Shown here: piece after piece, positions 25,334 to 32,516 of the stretch | How positions within the stretch are numbered: position 1 is the stretch's first letter | Layout of the letters: each line of letters begins with the position of its first letter | Source of the DNA: Cyanobacteria bacterium UBA4641 | GTDB lineage: Bacteria; Cyanobacteriota; Vampirovibrionia; Gastranaerophilales; Gastranaerophilaceae | NCBI GenBank assembly: GCA_002405805.1 | Contig: DHMN01000037.1 | Coordinates: 1 to 43,365, forward strand | Direction of reading: 5' to 3' | DNA length: 43,365 nt | Position numbers and translations under genes: made by a program | Notes under the pieces: model-generated | Database searches by the model: none | The model's input: only the letters and a program-made list of their open reading frames with translations | What the model was told of the DNA's origin: nothing

Positions 25334-25519
25334 TTAATATTCATCAATCATAATTGCATTAACAGGGCAACTGATTGCAGCATCAATACATAAATCTTCT
25401 GTTTCATCTATTTTGGCAGGGTTCACAATCGCCTTTTCTCCTCGCATTTCAAAGACTTCAGGATTAATAATTGCGCATGCCCCACAACCGACACAAAAAT
25501 CCAAAATTGTAACGTTCAT
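25334..25519 (-). CDS. Ferredoxin, single 4Fe-4S cluster
   Basis: 61 residues, acidic. Cluster ligands are Cys9, Cys12 and Cys15 (CVGCGAC) and Cys51 (SCPVNAI), the pattern of monocluster ferredoxins of anaerobes; Cys44 is extra. It carries single low-potential electrons between cytoplasmic redox enzymes. SD GGAGGG lies 8 nt before the ATG, but it is inside a 17-bp inverted repeat, so translation may be controlled by RNA folding. It is downstream of thrB on the same strand, about 85 nt away, with no obvious separate promoter. Confidence 0.9.
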   Translation of the reverse strand: MNVTILDFCVGCGACAIINPEVFEMRGEKAIVNPAKIDETEDLCIDAAISCPVNAIMIDEY

Positions 25520-25520
25520 A

Positions 25521-25568
25521 AAAAATACCCTCCATAAAACCTTGTAGTTTATTATGAAGGATATTTTT
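25521..25568 (-). promoter_or_regulatory. Hairpin sequestering the ferredoxin SD
   Basis: Arms at 25521-25537 and 25552-25568 are complementary over 17 bp with two G-U pairs in the minus-strand RNA and a 14-nt loop. The downstream arm contains the SD (25528-25533) and runs into U residues just before the ATG. It resembles both an intrinsic terminator and an SD-blocking stem. Confidence 0.55.
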
Positions 25569-25604
25569 AAATTTATTATCAGTCGTGGTATTTACGACTA
25601 TTTA

Positions 25605-26552
25605 CTAATCTTCGTTAGAAATAATTTGAGCACCGTTGTTTTCAACCGACAATGTCTTGATATCACATTTGATATTTTGGTCAGCCCAAGTATCTTTTAC
25701 GATATTTCTAATTTTGTCTAAATCATTTCTTTCTGAAATAACCAAAATTGAAGACCCTGCACCACTTAAAACACAGCCTAAAACATTGTCAAAGTGTCTC
25801 AAGTTGTCAATGATTTTGTCTAATCCCGGAACTAACTTCATTCTATACGGTTGGTGAAGTCTGTCTTGTAGAGCTAATTTCATCAATTCTGAATCTTTTG
25901 TATGCACTGCTTGTACAAACATAGCAAGTCTTTTTGCATTAAAGATTGCATCTTTCATCGGCACTTCTTTGGGTAATACGGAACGTGCAATATCGGTTGA
26001 TAGTTCAAAATCAGGAACACAAACTGTTACTGCCCACTCAGAAGGCCATTCAAGTTTTCTGTAAACAACACTGCCATCTTCTTCTTGAGAAGAGATAACA
26101 AGTCCACCAACGATTGCAGGAGTGATGTTGTCTGGGTGTCCTTCAATTTCGCACGCAATAGATAATAATGCAACTTCATCGGCAGGTCTACCTAAAAGTT
26201 CGTTTGCCGCAATTAAAGCACCTACAATAACAGATGAACTACTACCTAAACCCCTTGCAACAGGAATGTTTGAGTGGATATTTATTTTTAATTCACTCGG
26301 AGATTGTCCGATTGAATTGTACAAAAGCTCGACTGCTTTGTATACAATACTGTTTTCGTCTGATGGGACATGGTCAAGTGACAGTTGGTCAATTGAGTCA
26401 TTATCAGCCAAAACGTTGATTTCTACGCCTGTGCCCGGAAGTACGGTTTCTTCTATTGTGATTGTGTTATAAATAGGCAAAGCCATTCCTAAACAATCAA
26501 ATCCCGGACCGATGTTCGCTGTTGTAGCAGGAACTTTTACACTAACTTTCAT
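25605..26552 (-). CDS. thrB: Homoserine kinase
   Basis: 315 residues of the GHMP kinase family. ThrB phosphorylates homoserine in threonine synthesis. The N-terminus is VKVPATTANIGPGFDCLGMA. The phosphate-binding loop is PVARGLGSSSSVIVGALIAA (about 93-112), and the C-terminal GHMP segment is GCVLSGAGSSILVI. The ATG at 26552 follows AAAGG with a rather long gap (about 12 nt). A promoter with an extended -10 lies just upstream. No thrC or hom gene is adjacent. Confidence 0.95.
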   Translation of the reverse strand: MKVSVKVPATTANIGPGFDCLGMALPIYNTITIEETVLPGTGVEINVLADNDSIDQLSLDHVPSDENSIVYKAVELLYNSIGQSPSELKINIHSNIPVARGLGSSSSVIVGALIAANELLGRPADEVALLSIACEIEGHPDNITPAIVGGLVISSQEEDGSVVYRKLEWPSEWAVTVCVPDFELSTDIARSVLPKEVPMKDAIFNAKRLAMFVQAVHTKDSELMKLALQDRLHQPYRMKLVPGLDKIIDNLRHFDNVLGCVLSGAGSSILVISERNDLDKIRNIVKDTWADQNIKCDIKTLSVENNGAQIISNED

Positions 26553-26577
26553 ATTCTTAATCTACCTTTCGTAGTAT

Positions 26578-26586
26578 ATTATACCA
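26578..26586 (-). promoter_or_regulatory. Extended -10 promoter element of thrB
   Basis: On the minus strand TGGTATAAT is an extended -10 box about 25 nt upstream of the thrB start. The -35 region is weak. Confidence 0.5.
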
Positions 26587-26616
26587 AGAATAAATAAAAA
26601 AGCTAATTATTATCAG

Positions 26617-27366
26617 TTATTCAAAATATTTAGGAACACCGTTTTGATTTTTTAGTGTTGCATGTTTTGTATTCTCACCGTCATATCTTCTTATGCTTGC
26701 TGCGCCGTTATTGTACTTGTCAACCTCATAAACCAACTCTCCGTCTTCCGTGGAGTTTGAATTTGGCACACCATCTTTGTATTTATACGCTTTTACGGTA
26801 TATTCATTGTCGCCGTTATCTTCTGTTACTGTGTAGCCATCTTTATAATATTCAGTTTTTGAACCTTGATTGCCGGTTGAAATAATTGCCAAATTTCCAT
26901 TAACCGTGTATGTTATGCCGTTTTTATTGTAAGATTCGTTAGCTTTGTGGTATTGTCCATCGTTACACCAAACAGCATCACCTTTCTCATTTTTTTCGCC
27001 GACTTTGCGCCCATCAACGGTCTCCTCACCGTTTGAAGTGTCACCATTAAATATTTGAACAATATTATCAAGCAAAGCTCCCGCCATATCCCAAGTCTTG
27101 CCTATTATTGATGAAATGGCGTCTTTAAATGACAGATTCTTAGCGTTTGTTCTGTTTAATTCAGTCTCAGTAAAATCTCCGTAAGTGATGGTGTCTTTAC
27201 CTTCACTATTGACTGATGCGTCCTTATTACGTTCTGAATAATCAAAGAGCGAACGGTTCATAGAAGTATAATCATCTTGTTTACTATTGGCTTTTTGAAG
27301 CAGATTTTGCGTATTGGTCTCTATTTGTGGTGAATTTATTGGAGTATTTGTTATTGAATTAGTCAT
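26617..27366 (-). CDS. Hypothetical protein with short beta-type repeats
   Basis: 249 residues, rich in Asn, Asp, Gly, Thr and Tyr. The N-terminal 80 residues are polar. A central amphipathic segment is seen (FKDAISSIIGKTWDMAGALL). From about residue 120, short strands ending in Asp/Asn-Gly repeat: YHKANESYNKNGITYTVNG, KTEYYKDGYTVTEDNG and AYKYKDGVPNS. These resemble MORN- or toxin-type beta repeats loosely but fit no family I can name. There is no signal peptide. The start at 27366 has no SD and AT-rich DNA before it. It diverges from the MnmC-like gene. Confidence 0.65.
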   Translation of the reverse strand: MTNSITNTPINSPQIETNTQNLLQKANSKQDDYTSMNRSLFDYSERNKDASVNSEGKDTITYGDFTETELNRTNAKNLSFKDAISSIIGKTWDMAGALLDNIVQIFNGDTSNGEETVDGRKVGEKNEKGDAVWCNDGQYHKANESYNKNGITYTVNGNLAIISTGNQGSKTEYYKDGYTVTEDNGDNEYTVKAYKYKDGVPNSNSTEDGELVYEVDKYNNGAASIRRYDGENTKHATLKNQNGVPKYFE

Positions 27367-27427
27367 CTAATTATATAAAAAAGAGATATTTTTGATATAT
27401 TCACTATATTAAGATAATGTTACAATC

Positions 27428-27461
27428 TTAACATTATATCTATGGGGCGTATAATGAGACT
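27428..27461 (+). promoter_or_regulatory. Promoter of the MnmC-like gene, leaderless arrangement
   Basis: TTAACA (27428-27433), a 16-nt spacer and TATAAT (27450-27455) are followed by exactly 6 nt and the ATG at 27462. No SD is present. Confidence 0.6.
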
Positions 27462-28820
27462 ATGAGCGAATTTCATCCATATTTTACACATGATGGTTCT
27501 GTAGGGCTGTATAGTCCACAGTTTAATGACATTTACCACAGTGCAACAGGAGCTTTAACAGAGGCTTATGAAAAATTTATCTATCCGTCAGACATTGAAT
27601 CGTTAATGACAAAAGAGTCGATAAAAGTTTTGGATATCTGTTACGGTATCGGATATAATTCAAAAAGTTTTTTAAATTATATTTTTGAAAATTATTCTCA
27701 GAAAAATTTTTCAAAAAAATCTTCACTTACAAAATTGCATATCGCGCCGATAGATACCGATAATAATTCACGTAAAGATGTAAGGAATTCTATCGACAAG
27801 GTATATGACGATAATATTTCTAATAGTAGTATGGATAAAATATCCCCTAAGTCTGACCAATATAACGTATCGATACATGGCGATAAAGTTTTGCCAAAGA
27901 TTTATATAAAAGCTGTAGACTTTGATAAATTTTTGTCCCAACTTTCTCCGTTTATAAAAACCGGTGCAAAAAAGATTGATAATTCTCATTTGGATTTTGA
28001 GTATAGTACAATTAACAAATTTTTAAATTCTGATAAAAAAATTGAACATAAAAAAATCAATAACTTGATAAATTATCTGATTTTATTAAAATTTATCGAA
28101 AAATCGCCTAAAATTCTCGAAAATCAGGACTTGATATCAATTTTAAATAATCCGAAATACGATATATTTTTAGACGAGAAAATAAGGGGCATTTTTGAAT
28201 ATTATTATTCTAGTATAGGTAAGAATACCCCTAAAAAGTCTTTTTGGTCGTTTTTACATAATATATATTATAAGTATGTATCTAAGGGTTATAAAAGCGG
28301 TCTAAAAAGGTATAATCTACAGGATATAGAATTTGAACTAAAAAATGACGATGCGCGCAAAGTTATTATCGAAGATAATAATTTATATGATTTGATATTT
28401 TTAGATGCTTTTACGCCATCAAAGTGTCCATGTTTGTGGTCTTATGAATTTTTTAAATTGCTTTTGGACCATTTGGAACCGGATGGCAAAATTTTGACCT
28501 ACACAACATCAGTATCAGTTCGCGGTGCAATGATTGAGGCTGGATTTTTTATCGGCAATATTTATAATGTACGCGAAAATAAATTCACAGGAACTATTGC
28601 AACCAAAAACAAATCGTTGATAAAATACAACCTTTCAGAATTCGATTTAGGGCTTGTTAAAACTAAGGCAGGTATATTCTATCGTGATGAAAATTTGACC
28701 GCCCCTAATGAGGCGATATTAGCGTGTCGAAAAGAGGAGGTTAAAAACAGCACTCGCATGTCGACCTCACAGTATCGAAAACAGGCAAATGGTAGTTTAA
28801 ATTCTTTGGTTATTAGCTAA
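27462..28820 (+). CDS. MnmC-like SAM-dependent methyltransferase with large insertions
   Basis: 452 residues. The N-terminus (YSPQFNDIYHSATGALTEAY) and motif I (KVLDICYGIGYNSK, 55-68) match the methyltransferase domain of MnmC (DUF752), which completes mnm5U at the tRNA wobble position. The acidic motif is AVDFDK (151-156), and the catalytic region is YDLIFLDAFTPSKCPCLWSY with EFFKLLLDHLEPDGKILTY and RGAMIEAGF. The MnmC oxidase domain is absent. Two insertions (about 81-146 and 166-285) rich in Lys, Asn, Ser and Ile roughly double the usual domain size of about 230-250. No SD is seen, and TATAAT lies 6 nt before the ATG. The tRNA target is inferred from family. Confidence 0.8.
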   Translation: MSEFHPYFTHDGSVGLYSPQFNDIYHSATGALTEAYEKFIYPSDIESLMTKESIKVLDICYGIGYNSKSFLNYIFENYSQKNFSKKSSLTKLHIAPIDTDNNSRKDVRNSIDKVYDDNISNSSMDKISPKSDQYNVSIHGDKVLPKIYIKAVDFDKFLSQLSPFIKTGAKKIDNSHLDFEYSTINKFLNSDKKIEHKKINNLINYLILLKFIEKSPKILENQDLISILNNPKYDIFLDEKIRGIFEYYYSSIGKNTPKKSFWSFLHNIYYKYVSKGYKSGLKRYNLQDIEFELKNDDARKVIIEDNNLYDLIFLDAFTPSKCPCLWSYEFFKLLLDHLEPDGKILTYTTSVSVRGAMIEAGFFIGNIYNVRENKFTGTIATKNKSLIKYNLSEFDLGLVKTKAGIFYRDENLTAPNEAILACRKEEVKNSTRMSTSQYRKQANGSLNSLVIS

Positions 28821-29028
28821 ACATAAATAGTTTTTTAGTCTAGTCAATTCAGGCTGACTTTTACTAAAATATTATAAGCATATATCGTAGCGATTGTATG
28901 AATTCCTTATCTGACAAATTCTCAAATTTTGAGGACAAGATTATATCATAAGAATAAAGGCGTAGGTTGTGCTTACTCGTTTTTTTTCTCAAAATAACAT
29001 GAACTATTTACACTAATTCTTAACAATT

Positions 29029-29062
29029 TTGCACTGAGAAAATCGCGAATTATAATATTATT
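29029..29062 (+). promoter_or_regulatory. Promoter of the FAD oxidoreductase gene, leaderless arrangement
   Basis: TTGCAC (29029-29034), a 16-nt spacer and TATAAT (29051-29056) lie 6 nt before ATG 29063, with no SD. Transcription would start at or next to the start codon. The remainder of the 28821-29062 spacer shows nothing I recognise. Confidence 0.65.
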
Positions 29063-30397
29063 ATGAGTGAAAATTATGATGTAATAGTTGTTGGTGGTGG
29101 AACAGCAGGTTGCTCTGTAGCGTATATGAGCGCAAAACTCGGATTAAGAGTTTTGTTGATTGAGCGTGGTATTCACCTTGGGGGTACGATAACATCAGGG
29201 CTTGTTGTGCCGGCAATGATGGGCGGTCATCACCAGATAAATACTGAGTTTTTCAATATTCTTATTTCTGAATTAAAAAAAGTTGGCGGACAGGTCACTT
29301 ATATGGGCAATCAGGGGTGGTTTAATCCTGAATTGTTGAAGATTGTTTTAGACAAAATGATGAATGATGTTGGTGTTGAAGTTCGTTTTAATGCCGAAGT
29401 TAAAGATGTTAAAACCGATGCTAACAACGTGCTTTCTGTAGAAATTAATAAAGAAATATTATCAGTATATAACGAAGAGATAGATACTGATAATATTAAT
29501 CAAGATTATGAACCGTTATCGGTATATATCGGAGCGACGTATTTTGTAGATGCGACAGGCAATTGTGATTTTGCAAATCAAATTAATTGCACTTTTTTAA
29601 AAATGGAATCTGATTATCAGCCGATGAGTTTGCGCTTTATAATGAGTGGAGTCGACTTAAAATCATTTGGTGATTGGCTTTTAGAACTCGATACGGATAG
29701 AAATGTAACAACCGTACAACATATAGATGGGCAAATTCATCTATCTACAGCATATACTTGGGATAGCGATAAACACTGGGCGTTAGCCCCTATTTTTGAT
29801 AAAGCTGTAGCAGATGGAGTGCTAAAAGACACTGACAGAAACTATTTTCAGGTATTTACTATAGCCGGAATGTCTGATTCTGTTGCTTTTAATTGTCCGA
29901 GAATTGCCGAAACCCTTAATCCAAACCTTGTAAAAGACACTACAAAAGCCTTGATGCAGGCTAGAGAAAGTATTTTTAGGCTTTCAATATTTTGCAAAAA
30001 ATATCTAAAAGGGTTTGAAAATGCTTATATTTCAAATATCGCAGATATGCTTGGCATAAGGGTTTCAAACAGAATTAAGGGTAAATATCTGTATACAATC
30101 GATGATTTGCGCTCAGGCAAAAAGTTTGAGCATCCTGTGTTGATTTCAAATTATCCTGTTGATGTTCATAGCAAAGACAAAAACAGCTCAACACTAACAA
30201 TGACAGGAGAATACCAATTGCCGATAGAAAGTCTGATTTCTTATGATTATGATAATTTGCTGGTAGTCGGTCGTGGAATTTCCGCGGATTATATGGCACA
30301 AGGGGCTTTGCGCGTTCAGACCAGTTGCTTTTCTATGGGAGAATCTGCAGCAAGATATATGGCAAGTCAAATTGCTAGCAATGGCGCGGAATCTTAG
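29063..30397 (+). CDS. FAD-dependent oxidoreductase
   Basis: 444 residues. The N-terminal Rossmann motif is YDVIVVGGGTAGCSVAYMSAKLG (written here with GxGxxG as GGGTAG at about 12-17) followed by the ribose-binding acidic end LLIERG, and then GGTITSGLVVPAM as in the FAD_oxidored family (PF12831). FVDATGNCDFANQI and a C-terminal LLVVGRGISADYMAQGALRV stretch complete FAD binding. Substrate is unknown; relatives act on varied hydroxyl or unsaturated compounds. The start is leaderless-like. The 3' end overlaps the convergent NADH-oxidase-like gene by 23 bp. Confidence 0.85.
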   Translation: MSENYDVIVVGGGTAGCSVAYMSAKLGLRVLLIERGIHLGGTITSGLVVPAMMGGHHQINTEFFNILISELKKVGGQVTYMGNQGWFNPELLKIVLDKMMNDVGVEVRFNAEVKDVKTDANNVLSVEINKEILSVYNEEIDTDNINQDYEPLSVYIGATYFVDATGNCDFANQINCTFLKMESDYQPMSLRFIMSGVDLKSFGDWLLELDTDRNVTTVQHIDGQIHLSTAYTWDSDKHWALAPIFDKAVADGVLKDTDRNYFQVFTIAGMSDSVAFNCPRIAETLNPNLVKDTTKALMQARESIFRLSIFCKKYLKGFENAYISNIADMLGIRVSNRIKGKYLYTIDDLRSGKKFEHPVLISNYPVDVHSKDKNSSTLTMTGEYQLPIESLISYDYDNLLVVGRGISADYMAQGALRVQTSCFSMGESAARYMASQIASNGAES

Positions 30398-31736
30398 TAC
30401 AAAGAATATTCATTGCATCAAGCAGAGGGTCAATAGTTGGCGAAAATGGCGGAGAATAAGTCAAGTCGTTACTGCCAAATTGTTTGACCGTAAGTTTTCC
30501 GACTAGCGCACTGGCTAAAGAATTTATTCTTTTATCAGCGCCAATAGAGCCTACGGCTTGCCCGCCAAGGAGCAAGCCTGTAACTTTATCAGCGATGACT
30601 TTGATAGTGATATCGCTTGCCTCAGGCATATATGCAACCATATCAGATTTTGATACAACGGCTGAAACAGGTGTATAGCCAAAACTTTGTGCCTCTTTGG
30701 TTGTTAAACCGGTCATTGACATAGTTGTATTAAGACACCTTGAAACAGCAGAGCCAAGAACTCCTTCAAAAACCGTATAAACCCCTGCAGCATTTAACGC
30801 GGCGCACCTACCTTCTTTATTTGCGGTAGAACCTAACGGAACCCAAACAGAATGACCGCTAATCAAATGAGGTTCTTCGCAACAATCACCGCAAGCATAA
30901 ATGTTAGGAACAGATGTCTGCATAAGTTTATTAACTTTTATAGCGCCTGATTCGCCAATTTCAATTCCTGCCTCTTTGGCAATTTCAGAATTTGGAACAA
31001 TTCCTGCACTTAACAACACAAAATCTGTCTTAAACATCTTTCCTGAGTGAGTTTTGACATGAGTCAACGTTTGCCCCTCTCCTAAAAATTCGCTCACGGT
31101 TTCACCTGTATGAAACGCGAAAGTCTTGGTATTACAGGATTCTATGCGCATTTTAATAATATCTGACATATCAGGGTCAAACATTGGCATAATTCGGTCG
31201 TTCTTTTCGATAACATCTACTTCTAAACCGTTGCGCACAAAGGCCTCCAAAAGTTCTAAACCAATATAGCCACTGCCAATAATTACAGCATGTTTTGATT
31301 GCTGCATTTTTTCTTTAATTTTTATACCGTCTTCAATTTTTCTCAGAGTATAAACATTATCAAAATCCTTAATTCCCTTGATATTTGGGATTAAAGGTCT
31401 TGCGCCGGTTGCAATAATCAATCTGTCATATTTTACAAGTTTTTCTTCCTTATTCTTTGGGCGAACCAATACTTGTTGTTCTTTTATAAGAATTTTTTCT
31501 ACTCTTGTTTGCAGGTATACATTTATACCGGAGGCATTAAATTCCTCGACCGAGCGCACAAGTAGTGACTTGTAGTCAGAAAAATTACCTTCTATATAAT
31601 AAGGTAAGCCACAAGATGAATACGAAACATGAGTATCATCTGTGTAAATACTGACATTTGAATTTGGTAGTAAACGTTTGATTTTTGCTGCAGCTTTAGC
31701 TCCTGCTGCCACTGCTCCTATGATAACAATTTCCAT
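30375..31736 (-). CDS. NADH oxidase / CoA-disulfide reductase family flavoprotein
   Basis: 453 residues of the pyridine nucleotide-disulfide reductase class III. The FAD Rossmann is atypical, IVIIGAVAAGAKAAAKIKRL (GAVAAG). The single redox cysteine is in SYSSCGLPYYIEG (about 43), as in Nox and CoA-disulfide reductases. The NAD-binding motif is IIGSGYIGLELLEAF, and the second FAD motif is IYACGDCCE. A C-terminal dimerisation domain is present (about 330-450). It reduces oxygen, peroxide or CoA disulfide with NAD(P)H, giving redox protection in an anaerobe; which one is not decided by sequence. The start codon lies in a perfect 15-bp inverted repeat and has no SD. Confidence 0.88.
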   Translation of the reverse strand: MEIVIIGAVAAGAKAAAKIKRLLPNSNVSIYTDDTHVSYSSCGLPYYIEGNFSDYKSLLVRSVEEFNASGINVYLQTRVEKILIKEQQVLVRPKNKEEKLVKYDRLIIATGARPLIPNIKGIKDFDNVYTLRKIEDGIKIKEKMQQSKHAVIIGSGYIGLELLEAFVRNGLEVDVIEKNDRIMPMFDPDMSDIIKMRIESCNTKTFAFHTGETVSEFLGEGQTLTHVKTHSGKMFKTDFVLLSAGIVPNSEIAKEAGIEIGESGAIKVNKLMQTSVPNIYACGDCCEEPHLISGHSVWVPLGSTANKEGRCAALNAAGVYTVFEGVLGSAVSRCLNTTMSMTGLTTKEAQSFGYTPVSAVVSKSDMVAYMPEASDITIKVIADKVTGLLLGGQAVGSIGADKRINSLASALVGKLTVKQFGSNDLTYSPPFSPTIDPLLDAMNILCTKIPRHC

Positions 31737-31765
31737 AGAAATAATCTAAGTTATTTCTATGGAAA
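31730..31765. promoter_or_regulatory. Perfect 15-bp inverted repeat over the flavoprotein start codon
   Basis: TTTCCATAGAAATAA (31730-31744) and TTATTTCTATGGAAA (31751-31765) are separated by 6 nt. The left arm includes the start codon (31734-31736). It could be a repressor operator at the transcription start or a hairpin hiding the start codon. Confidence 0.6.
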
Positions 31766-31782
31766 AAACATTGCACAACAGT

Positions 31783-31923
31783 CTAATTAACGCTGTAGGT
31801 ACTTAAAATCATATCTTTCATAAATTCACAATAAGTATCTTTGTCATTGTCAATATTCTCTGCCTTCTTAATTAAATTTTTAAGCTCAATAATAATCTGC
31901 TTTCTCATTAAATCTTCGTACAT
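31783..31923 (-). CDS. Small hypothetical protein, 46 residues
   Basis: A short frame from ATG 31923 to a stop at 31783. The protein is charged and helical (KQIIIELKNLIKKAENID in the middle, then YCEFMKDMIL). GGAG lies 12 nt before the ATG, which is long but usable. A perfect 16-bp palindrome lies about 26 nt upstream of the start. The spacer between 31737 and 32111 holds only this frame, the palindrome and a terminator. No family is recognised; it may be a small regulatory or antitoxin-like protein, but nothing proves expression. Confidence 0.45.
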   Translation of the reverse strand: MYEDLMRKQIIIELKNLIKKAENIDNDKDTYCEFMKDMILSTYSVN

Positions 31924-31949
31924 GCTTGATACACACTCCGCATTGTCTA

Positions 31950-31965
31950 ATTACATATATGTAAT
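31950..31965. promoter_or_regulatory. Perfect 16-bp palindrome
   Basis: ATTACATATATGTAAT is fully self-complementary and lies upstream of the 46-residue frame. It is a candidate operator for a dimeric regulator; AT-rich composition makes chance palindromes less surprising. Confidence 0.4.
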
Positions 31966-32024
31966 CGGAATGTTTTTTGGTAATCTTTAATAATTTAGTT
32001 CATATATTAAAGAATGTTTACAAA

Positions 32025-32050
32025 ATAAAAAACGCTCAATTGAGCGTTTG
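32025..32050 (-). terminator. Terminator of the 80-residue gene
   Basis: AACGCTCAATTGAGCGTT (32031-32048) is a perfect palindrome. On the minus strand it is followed by a U-rich run, downstream of the gene ending at 32112. Confidence 0.8.
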
Positions 32051-32111
32051 CCATAAAATAATTTCCTATCCTTTTTCCTAAGTAAATCCTTTTTCTCTTT
32101 TGTCCTATTGA

Positions 32112-32354
32112 TTATCCAACGATTTTTGAAACGAAGTTACAAGCTTCAAAGAATGAATCTTTTACAAACTCTTTGGCAAGAACGCTTACCGGTCTGTTTT
32201 CAATACAATCAAAAACGAAATAGATTGGGTCTTGAGAGTTATTGAATCTCATCCTTCTGTCTTTATTTTCCAAATATTTAAAATCTTCAATTGATTTTCT
32301 TTTAGAAACTCGTCTTGTCATTGTTCCAAAAGGTTTGTCTGAAGTAGCTAACAT
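32112..32354 (-). CDS. Hypothetical protein, 80 residues
   Basis: Basic N-terminal half (TRRVSKRKSIEDFKYLENKD, then RRMRF) and a C-terminal half that may fold as strand and helix (DPIYFVFDCIENRPVSVLAK, then EFVKDSFFEACNFVSKIVG). No signal peptide or membrane helix is seen and no family is recognised. The start has only a weak purine-rich stretch (AGAGAGAGAAAAGAG) upstream. A -10-like TACTTTATATATATG block lies about 30 nt before the ATG and resembles that of the gene at 24707-25198. It has its own terminator. Likely a real lineage-specific small protein. Confidence 0.65.
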   Translation of the reverse strand: MLATSDKPFGTMTRRVSKRKSIEDFKYLENKDRRMRFNNSQDPIYFVFDCIENRPVSVLAKEFVKDSFFEACNFVSKIVG

Positions 32355-32516
32355 TTCTCTTTTCTCTCTCTTGTTTATATCTTACATATATATAAAGTAG
32401 ATAAAGTTTGAAAAATTGCTTTTTTGTAAATCTTTGAGTTTACAAAACTTAATATTTTGGAAGGCTAAATGGCAAGAAGACTGGAGGTCAGGCTATTAAT
32501 GCTTGGGTAAAGGTGA

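Noticed and set aside
28821..29062. tRNA or small RNA gene in the 242-bp spacer
   Set aside because: No cloverleaf, no T-loop consensus and no clear hairpin were found; only the promoter near 29029-29056 is supported.
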